Shown: positions 35,759 through 43,406 of the stretch, piece after piece
Numbering within the stretch: position 1 is the stretch's first letter
How the letters are laid out: each line of letters opens with the position of its first letter
Source of the DNA: Paenibacillus wulumuqiensis
Lineage (GTDB): Bacteria > Bacillota > Bacilli > Paenibacillales > Paenibacillaceae
NCBI RefSeq assembly: GCF_000971965.1
Contig: NZ_LAQP01000017.1
Span: 62,001-126,000 of the forward strand
Length of the DNA: 64,000 nt
Reading direction: 5' to 3'
Position numbers and translations under genes: made by a program
The notes under the pieces: generated by a model
The model's database searches: none
Told to the model about the DNA's origin: nothing
What the model saw: only the letters and a program-made list of their open reading frames with translations

Positions 35759-36214
35759 TTGGAAACGTCTGGTGAACTTCTTAAAAGTTATTTACTGCTT
35801 GTGGACCGCATGCCGCGGATCATGGAACTGCCTACATTAATGCGTCAACTCAAATCCAACACAACCGAGATCTTTATTCTTCACTTTCTGTTGAATAATG
35901 GCAGTCAGTATGGTACGGATATCGTCAAGGCAACAGGGCTGACGACAAGTGCCGTAACGCAGATTTGTGACAAACTGGAACAGGAAGAATTGATCGAACG
36001 TACTCGTTCCGATCAGGATCGTCGTTATGTGAGCATCTCCATTACCCGCAAAGGCGGAAGAGCACTCGATAAAATCTTCAGCATCATGGCTGGCAAGCTG
36101 GTCGAGAATATCCGTGAACTGAATGATGAGGATGCAGACGAACTGCTGCTGCATCTGCGCAGTGTGGAACATCTTATTCTTAAACGCAAAGAGCTGGTCG
36201 CGAAGCAAAGATAA
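35759..36214 (+). CDS. MarR-family transcriptional regulator
   Basis: 151 residues with a MarR winged helix: TDIVKATGLTTSAVTQICDK (recognition region, about 60-80) and a wing RTRSDQDRRYVSISIT. The start is TTG 35759, seven bases after GAGGAGG. It stands alone and may control itself through the inverted repeat upstream or the thioredoxin-like gene; neither link is shown. Ligand unknown. Confidence 0.88.
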   Translation: METSGELLKSYLLLVDRMPRIMELPTLMRQLKSNTTEIFILHFLLNNGSQYGTDIVKATGLTTSAVTQICDKLEQEELIERTRSDQDRRYVSISITRKGGRALDKIFSIMAGKLVENIRELNDEDADELLLHLRSVEHLILKRKELVAKQR

Positions 36215-36280
36215 TAATGTAATGATGTTATTCTACATTTCCCATATTCCTCAATCGGTTAACATATACATTACCATAAC

Positions 36281-36318
36281 AAAAGCCCGGCAGGATCATC
36301 ATCCTGTACCGGGCTTTT
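36281..36318. terminator. Convergent terminator between MarR and thioredoxin-like genes
   Basis: AAAAGCCCGG, with an inner AGGAT/ATCCT, pairs with CCGGGCTTTT; A- and T-runs on both sides suit the two convergent genes. Confidence 0.85.
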
Positions 36319-36335
36319 GACTGTTGTATGGCTGC

Positions 36336-36653
36336 TTATTTAACTTCTGCGAGATATTCGGACACCTGTGCAGGTGTTTTGGCAAATTTACTGTGCAAGT
36401 GGGCGATTTTCTCGCCGTTGCGGAATACGAGCAGGCTCGGAATTCCTCTTACTTCATTTTGCTCCGCCAGATCCTGGAACTTCTCTGCATCCATGGCATA
36501 AAAGCGCTTGTCTGCGTTCTGTTCGATAATGTCGCCCATAAAACGGTCCAGGGTACGGCAGTCCGGGCACCAGTTGGTATCAAACTTGATCACCGTATAT
36601 TCCTGTTCACCAATCAGCTGCTGGTATTGTTCTGCAGATTCTATTCTTTCCAT
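36336..36653 (-). CDS. Thioredoxin-like protein with CPDC active site
   Basis: 105 residues, thioredoxin fold, cytoplasmic (no signal). The active site is WCPDC (Cys 29, Cys 32) in place of WCGPC, and the cis-Pro loop is GIPSLLVF. The Asp in the motif should shift its redox potential. ATG 36653 has AAGGAG upstream. Probably a thiol-disulfide oxidoreductase of oxidative stress; partner unknown. Confidence 0.85.
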   Translation of the reverse strand: MERIESAEQYQQLIGEQEYTVIKFDTNWCPDCRTLDRFMGDIIEQNADKRFYAMDAEKFQDLAEQNEVRGIPSLLVFRNGEKIAHLHSKFAKTPAQVSEYLAEVK

Positions 36654-36789
36654 TAGAGAATCGCTCCTTCCTAGTGATTTATGCATCTGTCAGATCAGCG
36701 GCGGATCACCACTGCTGTCCTTCAGCTATCTTAATTTAAAGAATTCTCTGTTCTTATTATCTGCTTTTTAGCTAAATTTGGCAAGGTCT

Positions 36790-37563
36790 CTATTGCAGCA
36801 ACCGAACCGTATGGCGGGCGTATAACCATTCCATCATCTCCGGAAAGCGCCGATAGAACGCTTCTTCGTTATGGTCCTCTCCCTCGATGCGCCGGAAATG
36901 CCGCTGCTCCGCAGGCAGCTCGCTGCGCGCCAGGATGGCAGCCGCTTCATCAGTGAGCGACTGCATCAGCCGCTGGCGGTTGGTCTTGGCGGTACCTTCC
37001 AGGGAGCCGATATCCATGTATACACGCAGATTGGGATTCAGCTGGCGCTCCTCCATGAATTCCACAAAGCCTTCGTACCAGAGCGAAGCCGACATGGCGC
37101 CGATGCGGCCAAATACCTCGGGATACACATACGCCGCAAACAGGGCCACCAGCCCGCCGAGCGATTTGCCGACGATGCCGGTACTCTCCGGTCGCGGATC
37201 GGTATAGAAATTGCGGTCAACCCACGGCTTGAGCTCGTGTACGATCATATACAGATACTGGCTGGCCCTGCCGCCAAAATGATCATATCGTCGCCCGGGC
37301 TGCAGCTTCTGGGCCGACCACGGTGTATATTCGTGAATCCGGTCATACGGCATAATGCCGACCAGCATACATTCAGGCAGTGTACCGGCGGCAAAGCGCA
37401 GCTCCAGATGGTACAGATTCGCATTGAGCACCGGGTCATACAGATCCCCGCTGTCCTGCACATACACCACCGGCAGCGGATATTCCGCCTGCTCATAGGA
37501 AGGAGGCAAATAAATCAGCAGTTCACGTCCGGCATGTCTTTCGGTAAACAGTGTTCCTTTCAT
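36790..37563 (-). CDS. Alpha/beta-hydrolase, esterase D / Fes-like
   Basis: 257 residues. Nucleophile elbow GKSLGG (Ser about 140) and a late His in GEDHNEEAFYRRFPE fit a Ser-Asp-His hydrolase of the enterochelin esterase/YbbA group, which includes siderophore and other carboxylesterases. No signal peptide. ATG 37563 has AAAGGAG upstream. No Fur box is seen here, so siderophore hydrolysis is only one option. Confidence 0.82.
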   Translation of the reverse strand: MKGTLFTERHAGRELLIYLPPSYEQAEYPLPVVYVQDSGDLYDPVLNANLYHLELRFAAGTLPECMLVGIMPYDRIHEYTPWSAQKLQPGRRYDHFGGRASQYLYMIVHELKPWVDRNFYTDPRPESTGIVGKSLGGLVALFAAYVYPEVFGRIGAMSASLWYEGFVEFMEERQLNPNLRVYMDIGSLEGTAKTNRQRLMQSLTDEAAAILARSELPAEQRHFRRIEGEDHNEEAFYRRFPEMMEWLYARHTVRLLQ

Positions 37564-37606
37564 GACGACTCTCCTTTTTGCAGTTCCTGATTGAATGAAG
37601 TACATA

Positions 37607-37879
37607 TCACTTCATCCTGTTTCGTGAAATCATCCAATTCCAGATCCGCTTCACCGACAGGATCCAGATCATTCCCAGCTCTATCCTGATTTCGTCTGCC
37701 AGTTCGAGTACCTCGCGCCAAGCAGATGGATGTCTGACTGCATCAATACTCCAGGTATCATGTTGCTGCAGTTCCAGAACCATGTCTCTGAATATGCAGC
37801 TTTTATGCATTATTTCATCTTGGATAAGTTCTGCCTTAACCAGTCTTTGCAGACTGCCAGCATGTAAAAATGAAATCAC
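37607..37879 (-). CDS. Doubtful ORF, 90 codons
   Basis: An open frame 44 bases upstream of the esterase gene with a GTG start and only a weak TCTGGA ahead of it. The middle (SIDAVRHPSAWREVLELADEI) looks protein-like but no family is recognised, and the tail is basic and Trp-rich. It may be a small real gene, a decayed one, or chance. With it excluded, 37564-38103 is a 540-base gap holding only the hairpin at 38023. Confidence 0.25.
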   Translation of the reverse strand: MISFLHAGSLQRLVKAELIQDEIMHKSCIFRDMVLELQQHDTWSIDAVRHPSAWREVLELADEIRIELGMIWILSVKRIWNWMISRNRMK

Positions 37880-38022
37880 TCCAGATCGCTAATCCACCGT
37901 GAATATTTATCAGCAAAATATCCAGATGATAATAGAGGGTGCGACTTACCAAGTATATATAAGTTTAACCCTTTTTCATGTGTATGTAATTCTCGATTCG
38001 GCAAAATTTATTCTTTATATGG

Positions 38023-38068
38023 AAATAAATCAGCTAACCCCATGCTCAGGAAATCAGCTGATTTATTT
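38023..38068. terminator. Hairpin downstream of the ZIP-like gene
   Basis: AAATAAATCAGCT and AGCTGATTTATTT pair perfectly over 13 positions around 20 bases. It probably ends the leftward transporter transcript. Confidence 0.6.
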
Positions 38069-38103
38069 ACTCCATGCATTTTATTCATAGCCCTATGCAA
38101 AAT

Positions 38104-38892
38104 TCAAATACTCAGCATCAGTGCAACCAGCAGGCCCAGCGAAGCGATCAGGCCGACCATGGGACCGCCTTCCTCGTAGGCTTCTGGTGCCATCGTTGAG
38201 CACAGCATGGCGATAATCCCGCCGCCGGCAAATGCGCCGATGCCTGCTTTGATCTCATTGGGCAGGGTCTCCAGGAACAGATAGCCGAGCATCGAAGCGA
38301 GCGATGATACGATCAATACGGCGATCCACATGCCCCATATTTTACCGCGGGAAAAATTGCTCTGCTGCATCCCTACGGTACTGGAGAGTCCCTCCGGAAT
38401 ATTACTCACAAAGATCGACACGACCAGTACGGCGCTAACCCCTTGACCGGTCAGCAGGCTGGCACCGATCATGATCGACTCGGGGATGGCATCCATGACG
38501 GTACCTGCGAATATCCCGAGCCCGCTGCCGCCTTTGGATTTGCCTTTATCCTTGGAAGAAGAGTTCTGTCCGCTGCTGTCCTGCTCGTCTCCTTCTTCCG
38601 CCCGGTTGTAATACGAACGCTTGCGGTGGGCGCCGCCCCGGGAAGAGATGAACAGATCGAATCCCGTATACACTACCGCACCGACCAGAAAGCCGATCGC
38701 CGTAGCAAACAGTCCGCCATCCTCGATCGCATCACCCAGCAATTCAAACGATGCTGCCCCGATCAACGTACCGGTACCGAATGCCATGATCCAGCCGATA
38801 ATCTTTTTGGGAATTTTAAAATAAATCGCTACCAGCGCGCCCAGCAGCACGGCCGAACCGGCAATTGCTCCCCACATAAGCGCATTCCACAT
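38104..38892 (-). CDS. ZIP-like metal transporter
   Basis: 262 residues, about seven to eight membrane helices with a long charged loop near residues 86-122. The order of helices and the paired motifs in the middle helices fit the ZIP/ZupT superfamily, but the usual His of HNxPEG is replaced: the motifs read DAIPESIMIG and FVSNIPEGLSS. Substrate therefore uncertain. AAAAGGAGG precedes the ATG. Confidence 0.8.
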   Translation of the reverse strand: MWNALMWGAIAGSAVLLGALVAIYFKIPKKIIGWIMAFGTGTLIGAASFELLGDAIEDGGLFATAIGFLVGAVVYTGFDLFISSRGGAHRKRSYYNRAEEGDEQDSSGQNSSSKDKGKSKGGSGLGIFAGTVMDAIPESIMIGASLLTGQGVSAVLVVSIFVSNIPEGLSSTVGMQQSNFSRGKIWGMWIAVLIVSSLASMLGYLFLETLPNEIKAGIGAFAGGGIIAMLCSTMAPEAYEEGGPMVGLIASLGLLVALMLSI

Positions 38893-38974
38893 TCTTTTCC
38901 GCCTCCTTTTGTAACAAGCTAACCTGTCCTCTTATTAACCAGAAATGAAGTGAATAGGAACACCCAGTTATCTC

Positions 38975-38990
38975 ACAATATACATATTGT
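38975..38990. promoter_or_regulatory. Palindrome upstream of ZIP-like gene
   Basis: ACAATAT-AC-ATATTGT has perfect 7-base arms about 85 bases before the transporter start. It may be an operator; it matches no metal-regulator box I know. Confidence 0.3.
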
Positions 38991-39003
38991 CTATGAATCC
39001 ATG

Positions 39004-39037
39004 AAAAAAGCATCCCATGATCATCATGAGATGCTTT
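39004..39037 (-). terminator. Terminator of the aldo-keto reductase gene
   Basis: AAAGCATC pairs with GATGCTTT, with an inner CATGAT/ATCATG, and six T residues follow on the minus strand. Confidence 0.8.
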
Positions 39038-39058
39038 GAATAGATGTTGATACCGTAC

Positions 39059-39970
39059 TTAACGATGCTGGGCATACGTGTTGGCCGGACGCAGCGCACG
39101 GATCGCATTCAGTTCACTTTCGGTCAGCAGAGGCGCTGAAGCGGCCTCCACGTTATGACGCAGCTGCTCCGACGAGCTGGCTCCCGGAATAACGGCTCCC
39201 ACTGCCGAATGGGCAAGGGAATAGCGGATCGCCAGCTGGGTCAGACTGCGATCCGGGCCGCATAGTTCTTCCAGATGACGACGCAGCTTCACAATCTCGT
39301 CACCATCAATGTCCAGATAGCCCTTTTGTGCTTTGTCCTCCCGGCCATGGGCCAATGCGCCGCTGGCTACCGGACCACGCACGATGGCGCTGACACCGTT
39401 CTCGGCGAGAAGCGGCAGTACTTCTTCTTCCGGACGGCGATCCAGGATGCTGTACTGGCTCATCACGCTGACCAGATGCGAACGTTTCACATATTCGCGG
39501 ATCACATTCGGTCGAATGGAGGAGATGCCGTACTGGCGGATCAATCCTTCTTTTTTCAGCTGTTCAAAGGCTTCAATAACCTCGTCGATATTGTCGTCCA
39601 ATGTACCGCCATGCAGCTGATACAGATCGATATAATCGGTTTGCAGCCGGCGCAGGCTCTCTTTGACCGCCTGGAGAATATATTCCTTGGACGCATCCCA
39701 TACCCAGCCCTCTTTGCCGGGAATACGACGATTGCCCACTTTGGTAGCGAGTACGACTTCGCTGCGGCGGCCTTTGATCGCTTTACCGACAATCTCCTCG
39801 TTACGTCCTTCATCGTACAGATCGGCCGTATCCAGCAGCGTTACGCCAAGATCCAGCGCTTCGTGCAGCAGCGTGATCGCCTTGTTCTCATCCGTGCCGA
39901 GCGACATGCAGCCCAGCCCGATTTCACCGACGACCAGATCGGAAGCTCCCAGTTTGTTCTGTTTCATCAT
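39059..39970 (-). CDS. Aldo-keto reductase
   Basis: 303-residue (beta/alpha)8 NADPH-dependent reductase. Catalytic tetrad visible as DTADLYDEG (Asp, Tyr), LATKVG (Lys) and YQLHGG (His); NADPH-binding end GAVIPGASSSEQL. Substrate unknown; the YajO/IolS-like group acts on aldehydes and sugars. AGGGG precedes ATG 39970. Confidence 0.92.
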   Translation of the reverse strand: MMKQNKLGASDLVVGEIGLGCMSLGTDENKAITLLHEALDLGVTLLDTADLYDEGRNEEIVGKAIKGRRSEVVLATKVGNRRIPGKEGWVWDASKEYILQAVKESLRRLQTDYIDLYQLHGGTLDDNIDEVIEAFEQLKKEGLIRQYGISSIRPNVIREYVKRSHLVSVMSQYSILDRRPEEEVLPLLAENGVSAIVRGPVASGALAHGREDKAQKGYLDIDGDEIVKLRRHLEELCGPDRSLTQLAIRYSLAHSAVGAVIPGASSSEQLRHNVEAASAPLLTESELNAIRALRPANTYAQHR

Positions 39971-40009
39971 GCAGTACCCCTTTCATTATGTGTTTGTTTG
40001 CCGTGTGCT

Positions 40010-40213
40010 TCAGTTGGAAGCCGCAATAATATGTTTTACCCGTCCTACCTGTCCTGACGCCAAGCGCACTTTGATGCCGTGCGGATGATTCGGCGAGTTG
40101 GTCAGAATATCCTTGACCACCCCGCGGGTCAGTTTGCCGGTGCGCTGATCCTGCTTGAGCACAATATCCACTTCCAGGCCCGGCTTGATGTTGGCACGTG
40201 TTTGTCCGTTCAT
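40010..40213 (-). CDS. ywbE: YwbE-family protein
   Basis: 67-residue small basic protein of the YwbE (DUF2196) family: GQTRANIKPGLEVDIV at the start, LTRGVVKDILTNS and HGIKVRLASGQVGRV, predicted beta-barrel. Function not established. ATG 40213 has GGAAAGGA upstream; the frame to 40252 is longer than the family. Confidence 0.88.
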   Translation of the reverse strand: MNGQTRANIKPGLEVDIVLKQDQRTGKLTRGVVKDILTNSPNHPHGIKVRLASGQVGRVKHIIAASN

Positions 40214-40280
40214 GATTTGAGTTCCTTTCCTCCTGAGCGATAGCCTTGCCATCTATGTCAGGTGTGGGCTGTCTGTTCTA

Positions 40281-40308
40281 TTGATGGTGCTACAGCATAT
40301 TTTATAAT
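40281..40308 (+). promoter_or_regulatory. Promoter-like sequence in gene-free region
   Basis: TTGATG (40281-40286), 16 bases, TATAAT (40303-40308) on the plus strand, with no protein gene downstream for 3.2 kb on that strand. It would transcribe the repeats and hairpin that follow. The gap 40214-41094 (881 bases) has no credible protein gene. Confidence 0.4.
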
Positions 40309-40372
40309 ACTTGGCTGAAATCCACAAAGTGGTGCGTGTTCTATGCTGGGCAATGGTGTGTATGGTCTGGCG

Positions 40373-40430
40373 GCATATGTAGTGGTTCGGATGTTCTTGC
40401 AGCATATACGGTGGTTCGGATGTTCTTGCG
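40373..40430 (+). repeat. Two tandem 29-base repeats
   Basis: Units at 40373-40401 and 40402-40430 differ at four positions and share GTGGTTCGGATGTTCTTGC; a third start GCAT follows. Not CRISPR-like, as there are no spacers. Confidence 0.85.
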
Positions 40431-40441
40431 GCATCTGCTCC

Positions 40442-40548
40442 GGAAAGGGATAGAGCACGTCCTCCGGTTAAGCCTGGAGATCATGGTTGACCGCCTGCAG
40501 CAGTCGATCTCCAGACTTAAATGTCGTCCTTAGCTCTATTCCCTTTCC
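40442..40548. repeat. 107-base imperfect inverted repeat / structured element
   Basis: Outer arms GGAAAGGGATAGAGC (40442-40456) and GCTCTATTCCCTTTCC (40533-40548) pair with one bulge. Inner arms TTAAGCCTGGAGATC (40468-40482) and GATCTCCAGACTTAA (40506-40520) pair with one mismatch. Between them is a symmetric internal loop of 11-12 bases per side, and a 23-base apical loop contains CTGCAG. Together with the promoter at 40281 and terminator at 40811 it could be a structured RNA of about 550 bases; alternatively part of a MITE-like element. I do not recognise it. Confidence 0.6.
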
Positions 40549-40810
40549 TGCGCTCCGTGCAAGCGAGCAGCTTTTGCCGCGTCTGCTTACAGAGCTTGCA
40601 AGACTTACGAGAAGAAGTCTGTAGAACAGTTGCATTCCATTGGATTTCCTGGTTATTAGATGGATTACGATTTGTTAATGTATTTGTGATCTGATCCATT
40701 TGTTAATTTGCCAAACTGATTCGTATCCGCACCCGGCATGGAGTGAAAGCATCCATCAGAATAATTTTACATCAAATATGTACTTACCCGGAAAGATGTG
40801 CTCTCGAATA

Positions 40811-40863
40811 AAAAAGGAACCGGCTATAGCAGTAGTGATTACCGCAACAGTCAGTTCCTTTTA
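40811..40863. terminator. Hairpin with A/T runs on both sides
   Basis: AAAAGGAAC pairs with GTTCCTTTT; T-rich sequence follows on both strands. It could end a plus-strand RNA from 40315 or a leftward transcript. Confidence 0.55.
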
Positions 40864-40945
40864 ATTTAATTTTAGCTGGTTTGCTATTTTACTGTGTTTG
40901 CCATAGATGTGTAAGTTCTTCATTCTAGAATCAACCAAAATATAA

Positions 40946-40990
40946 AGCCGGGGAATCTACATTTTCTCCTAATTCGTAGATTCCCCGGCT
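40946..40990 (-). terminator. Terminator downstream of the second sugar importer
   Basis: AGCCGGGGAATCTAC pairs perfectly with GTAGATTCCCCGGCT over 15 positions; TTTATATTTT follows on the minus strand. About 105 bases after the binding-protein stop. Confidence 0.8.
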
Positions 40991-40992
40991 CC

Positions 40993-41020
40993 ACCGGAGG
41001 ACGTGTTCTTATTCCTTTCT
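40993..41020 (-). repeat. Inverted copy of the hairpin arm
   Basis: Read on the minus strand this is 24 of 28 positions identical (one gap) to 40442-40468, including the exact 13-mer CACGTCCTCCGGT. The pair would be inverted repeats bounding a 579-base segment. Confidence 0.6.
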
Positions 41021-41094
41021 GGAATGCATGACCTCACAACGATTCCATTGACTTGTCACTCCTAACTAACACTTCCATTTCAAAAAAGCTCGTC

Positions 41095-42483
41095 TTACTT
41101 TTGATTGGCTGACCAGTCTTCCGCACGTGACTGCAGTCGTTCCAGCAGTGCTTTGGCATCCGGCGTCTTGCCGTTGGCCGATTCGCTCAGGTAGCCGTTG
41201 ATCGCCGGGACGATTTCGCTGTTGTAGAAAGGGTTCGCTTCGTCCATCAGTGTCGGCTTGGTGATATCCGCCATCTTCATGGCGTTTTGGACGAATCCGT
41301 TATTTTCTTCCACAAAGTCTGCCTTTTTCAGTGTCGGGGTGTAGTCAAAGTTCAGGTATGCCCACTTCTGCGTATCGTAGCTCGCCAGGAACTTCATGAC
41401 TTCCCAGGAAGCTTCGGGGTTTTCGACTTTTTTGGCCATGATGATCGGATCGACGGCGACCCAACCGGTGCCGTCTTTACCGATATTCATAACCGGTACG
41501 TAGCGGTCCAGCAGTTCCTTGTCGCCATTGGCACGGAATTCACTCATGATGGTAGTTCCGCTGTTGTCCAGTACCATCGCGACATTGTTATTTTCCAGGC
41601 CAAAGTTCTCTTCACCGCTGCCATTGACGAATGCCGGTGGTGCCAGCTTGGAGGCTTCGCCCATCCATTCCAGAGCCTTGACCATACCCGGTGTATCCAG
41701 CGACCATTTAATATCGCCCGGTTTGTCGAGGGTACCTTCGCCACCTTTTTCACCAAAATAGTAGCTCAGCGCGACAAAGGTGGACTGGTTGATCGAGTTG
41801 CCGGAGAACCACAGTCCATACGTCTGCTCACCGGTTTTTGGATCGGTACCGGTCATTTTTTTGGCTTTTTCCAGAATTTCTTCCGGAGTTGGTACTTCAG
41901 ACAGCGGCTCTACGCCCCAGTCTGCGAAGATCTGCTTGTCATAGATGGTCACACGCTTGCCGAGAATGGCCGGGATGCCGTACTGATGCTGTCCATCCGG
42001 CGAGCGTGTACTGTAAGAGCTGTTCCAGATCCCTTCCAGATAGATGCCTGGATCAAAGGTGGTATCCTTGTCGATCAGATCATCCAGATCGCGCAGCAAT
42101 CCTTCATTATAATACTGGGCGGCAAAGGCACCACCGGTGTAGATCACATCGACATCACCGGACATCAGCTGGGCACGCTGCTTGGCCTGGGCATTTTCCC
42201 ATGGAACCTGGGTCACTTCCAGCGTGATGTTCGGATACATTTTTTTGAACGTGTCCTCGACATACTGGTTGAATCCGGTCGTCTCCTGCCCGGTCACCGG
42301 ATCAATGCCGTTCTCCAGCTGCCAGCCGGCCAGTGAGAGACGTACAGTGCCCGATACATCGGATACCTTCTGTACTTCCGAGTTGTACGTCTGCGAGCCC
42401 GCCTCGCCCTCTGCCGAAGAGCTGCATGCCGTCAGAATCATTACCAGCAGTACAATACACACCGATTGCCATCTTCGTCTCAT
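41095..42483 (-). CDS. Sugar ABC transporter substrate-binding lipoprotein
   Basis: 462-residue family 1 extracellular solute-binding protein with a lipoprotein signal (lipobox LTACS, Cys about 20). The binding domain has GDVDVIYTGGAFAAQYY and YGIPAILGKRVTIYDK, as in maltose- and oligosaccharide-binding proteins of CUT1 importers. It is encoded last, after its two permeases. Substrate unknown; no hydrolase or regulator is adjacent. AAGGTGG precedes the ATG. Confidence 0.93.
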   Translation of the reverse strand: MRRRWQSVCIVLLVMILTACSSSAEGEAGSQTYNSEVQKVSDVSGTVRLSLAGWQLENGIDPVTGQETTGFNQYVEDTFKKMYPNITLEVTQVPWENAQAKQRAQLMSGDVDVIYTGGAFAAQYYNEGLLRDLDDLIDKDTTFDPGIYLEGIWNSSYSTRSPDGQHQYGIPAILGKRVTIYDKQIFADWGVEPLSEVPTPEEILEKAKKMTGTDPKTGEQTYGLWFSGNSINQSTFVALSYYFGEKGGEGTLDKPGDIKWSLDTPGMVKALEWMGEASKLAPPAFVNGSGEENFGLENNNVAMVLDNSGTTIMSEFRANGDKELLDRYVPVMNIGKDGTGWVAVDPIIMAKKVENPEASWEVMKFLASYDTQKWAYLNFDYTPTLKKADFVEENNGFVQNAMKMADITKPTLMDEANPFYNSEIVPAINGYLSESANGKTPDAKALLERLQSRAEDWSANQK

Positions 42484-42509
42484 AGCGTTACCACCTTTGT
42501 CTAATTTGG

Positions 42510-43394
42510 TTACTGCTTGATGCCTGTTGTCGCGATGCTTTCCACGATGTACTTTTGCAGGAACATATACAGTACCAGCACAGGAATCAGGCTGATACAG
42601 GTTGCTGCCATGATGATCGATGGCATTTGGCGGGAGCCATTGTTGTAGTTGAACATGGCCAGACCGAGCTGAATGGTGTACTTGTCCGGATTGTTAAGCG
42701 CCAGCAGCGGCCAGATCAGCTCATTCCATACCCCGAGGAACTGCAGAATGACCATCGTGGCAAAGATCGGCATGCACAGCGGCAAATAAATACGCGGGAA
42801 GATGCCATATTCACTCGCTCCGTCGATCAGTGCCGCTTCCCTCAGCTCACCCGGCAATCCGTCAATAAACTGCTTGCACAGGAACGTACCGAAGGCGTAA
42901 TTCAGTGCCGGCAAAAAGAAAACCCAATATGTATCCAGGAGATGGATCTGGTTGAACAGCATGTACTGCGGAATCATCGTCATTTCAAAAGGAATCATCA
43001 TCGTACTGAGTGCCAGTACGAGCACCAATCCCGCTCCCCTGAACCGGATCTTGGACAGCGCATACCCCGACAGCAGCGCCGAGAACAGGCTGATCACAAT
43101 CACACCGATCGCCACGACAAAGGAGTTCAGAATATAGCGGATTAGATCCACATTGGTCAGAGCGGCCCGGTAAGTGCGCAGCGACGGATCTTCCGGCCAG
43201 AAGCTGGGCGGGAACGGAATATTCAGCCTTGCTCCCCAGTCAAAGCTGGTCATAACCATCCAGATAAAAGGCAGTACCATCGTCACGGAGGCTGCGCACA
43301 GGATGAACATAATCGCAAAGCTGGTGAACTTCCGGCTTGTTTTGTGGCCCCTTTGCATAGGCGCTGTCGGGAGCGTGGGTGCAGTTTTATCCAT
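42510..43394 (-). CDS. Sugar ABC transporter permease, MalG/LacG type
   Basis: 294 residues, six membrane helices. EAA loop ELREAALIDGASEYGIF near residue 190, which docks the ATPase. GGAGG precedes the ATG. Twelve bases separate it from the partner permease and 26 from the binding protein, a tight operon. Confidence 0.93.
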   Translation of the reverse strand: MDKTAPTLPTAPMQRGHKTSRKFTSFAIMFILCAASVTMVLPFIWMVMTSFDWGARLNIPFPPSFWPEDPSLRTYRAALTNVDLIRYILNSFVVAIGVIVISLFSALLSGYALSKIRFRGAGLVLVLALSTMMIPFEMTMIPQYMLFNQIHLLDTYWVFFLPALNYAFGTFLCKQFIDGLPGELREAALIDGASEYGIFPRIYLPLCMPIFATMVILQFLGVWNELIWPLLALNNPDKYTIQLGLAMFNYNNGSRQMPSIIMAATCISLIPVLVLYMFLQKYIVESIATTGIKQ

Positions 43395-43406
43395 ATCGTC
43401 AGCCTC

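Noticed and set aside
36790-37563. Calling the esterase a siderophore (Fes/YbbA) esterase outright
   Set aside because: The fold fits, but no Fur box or siderophore genes are adjacent; kept as a general alpha/beta hydrolase.
40373-40430. Possible CRISPR array
   Set aside because: The two repeats are directly adjacent with no spacers and there are no cas genes in the window.
40258-40458. 66-codon minus-strand frame in the gene-free region
   Set aside because: Its repetitive middle only reflects the tandem DNA repeats; no binding site.
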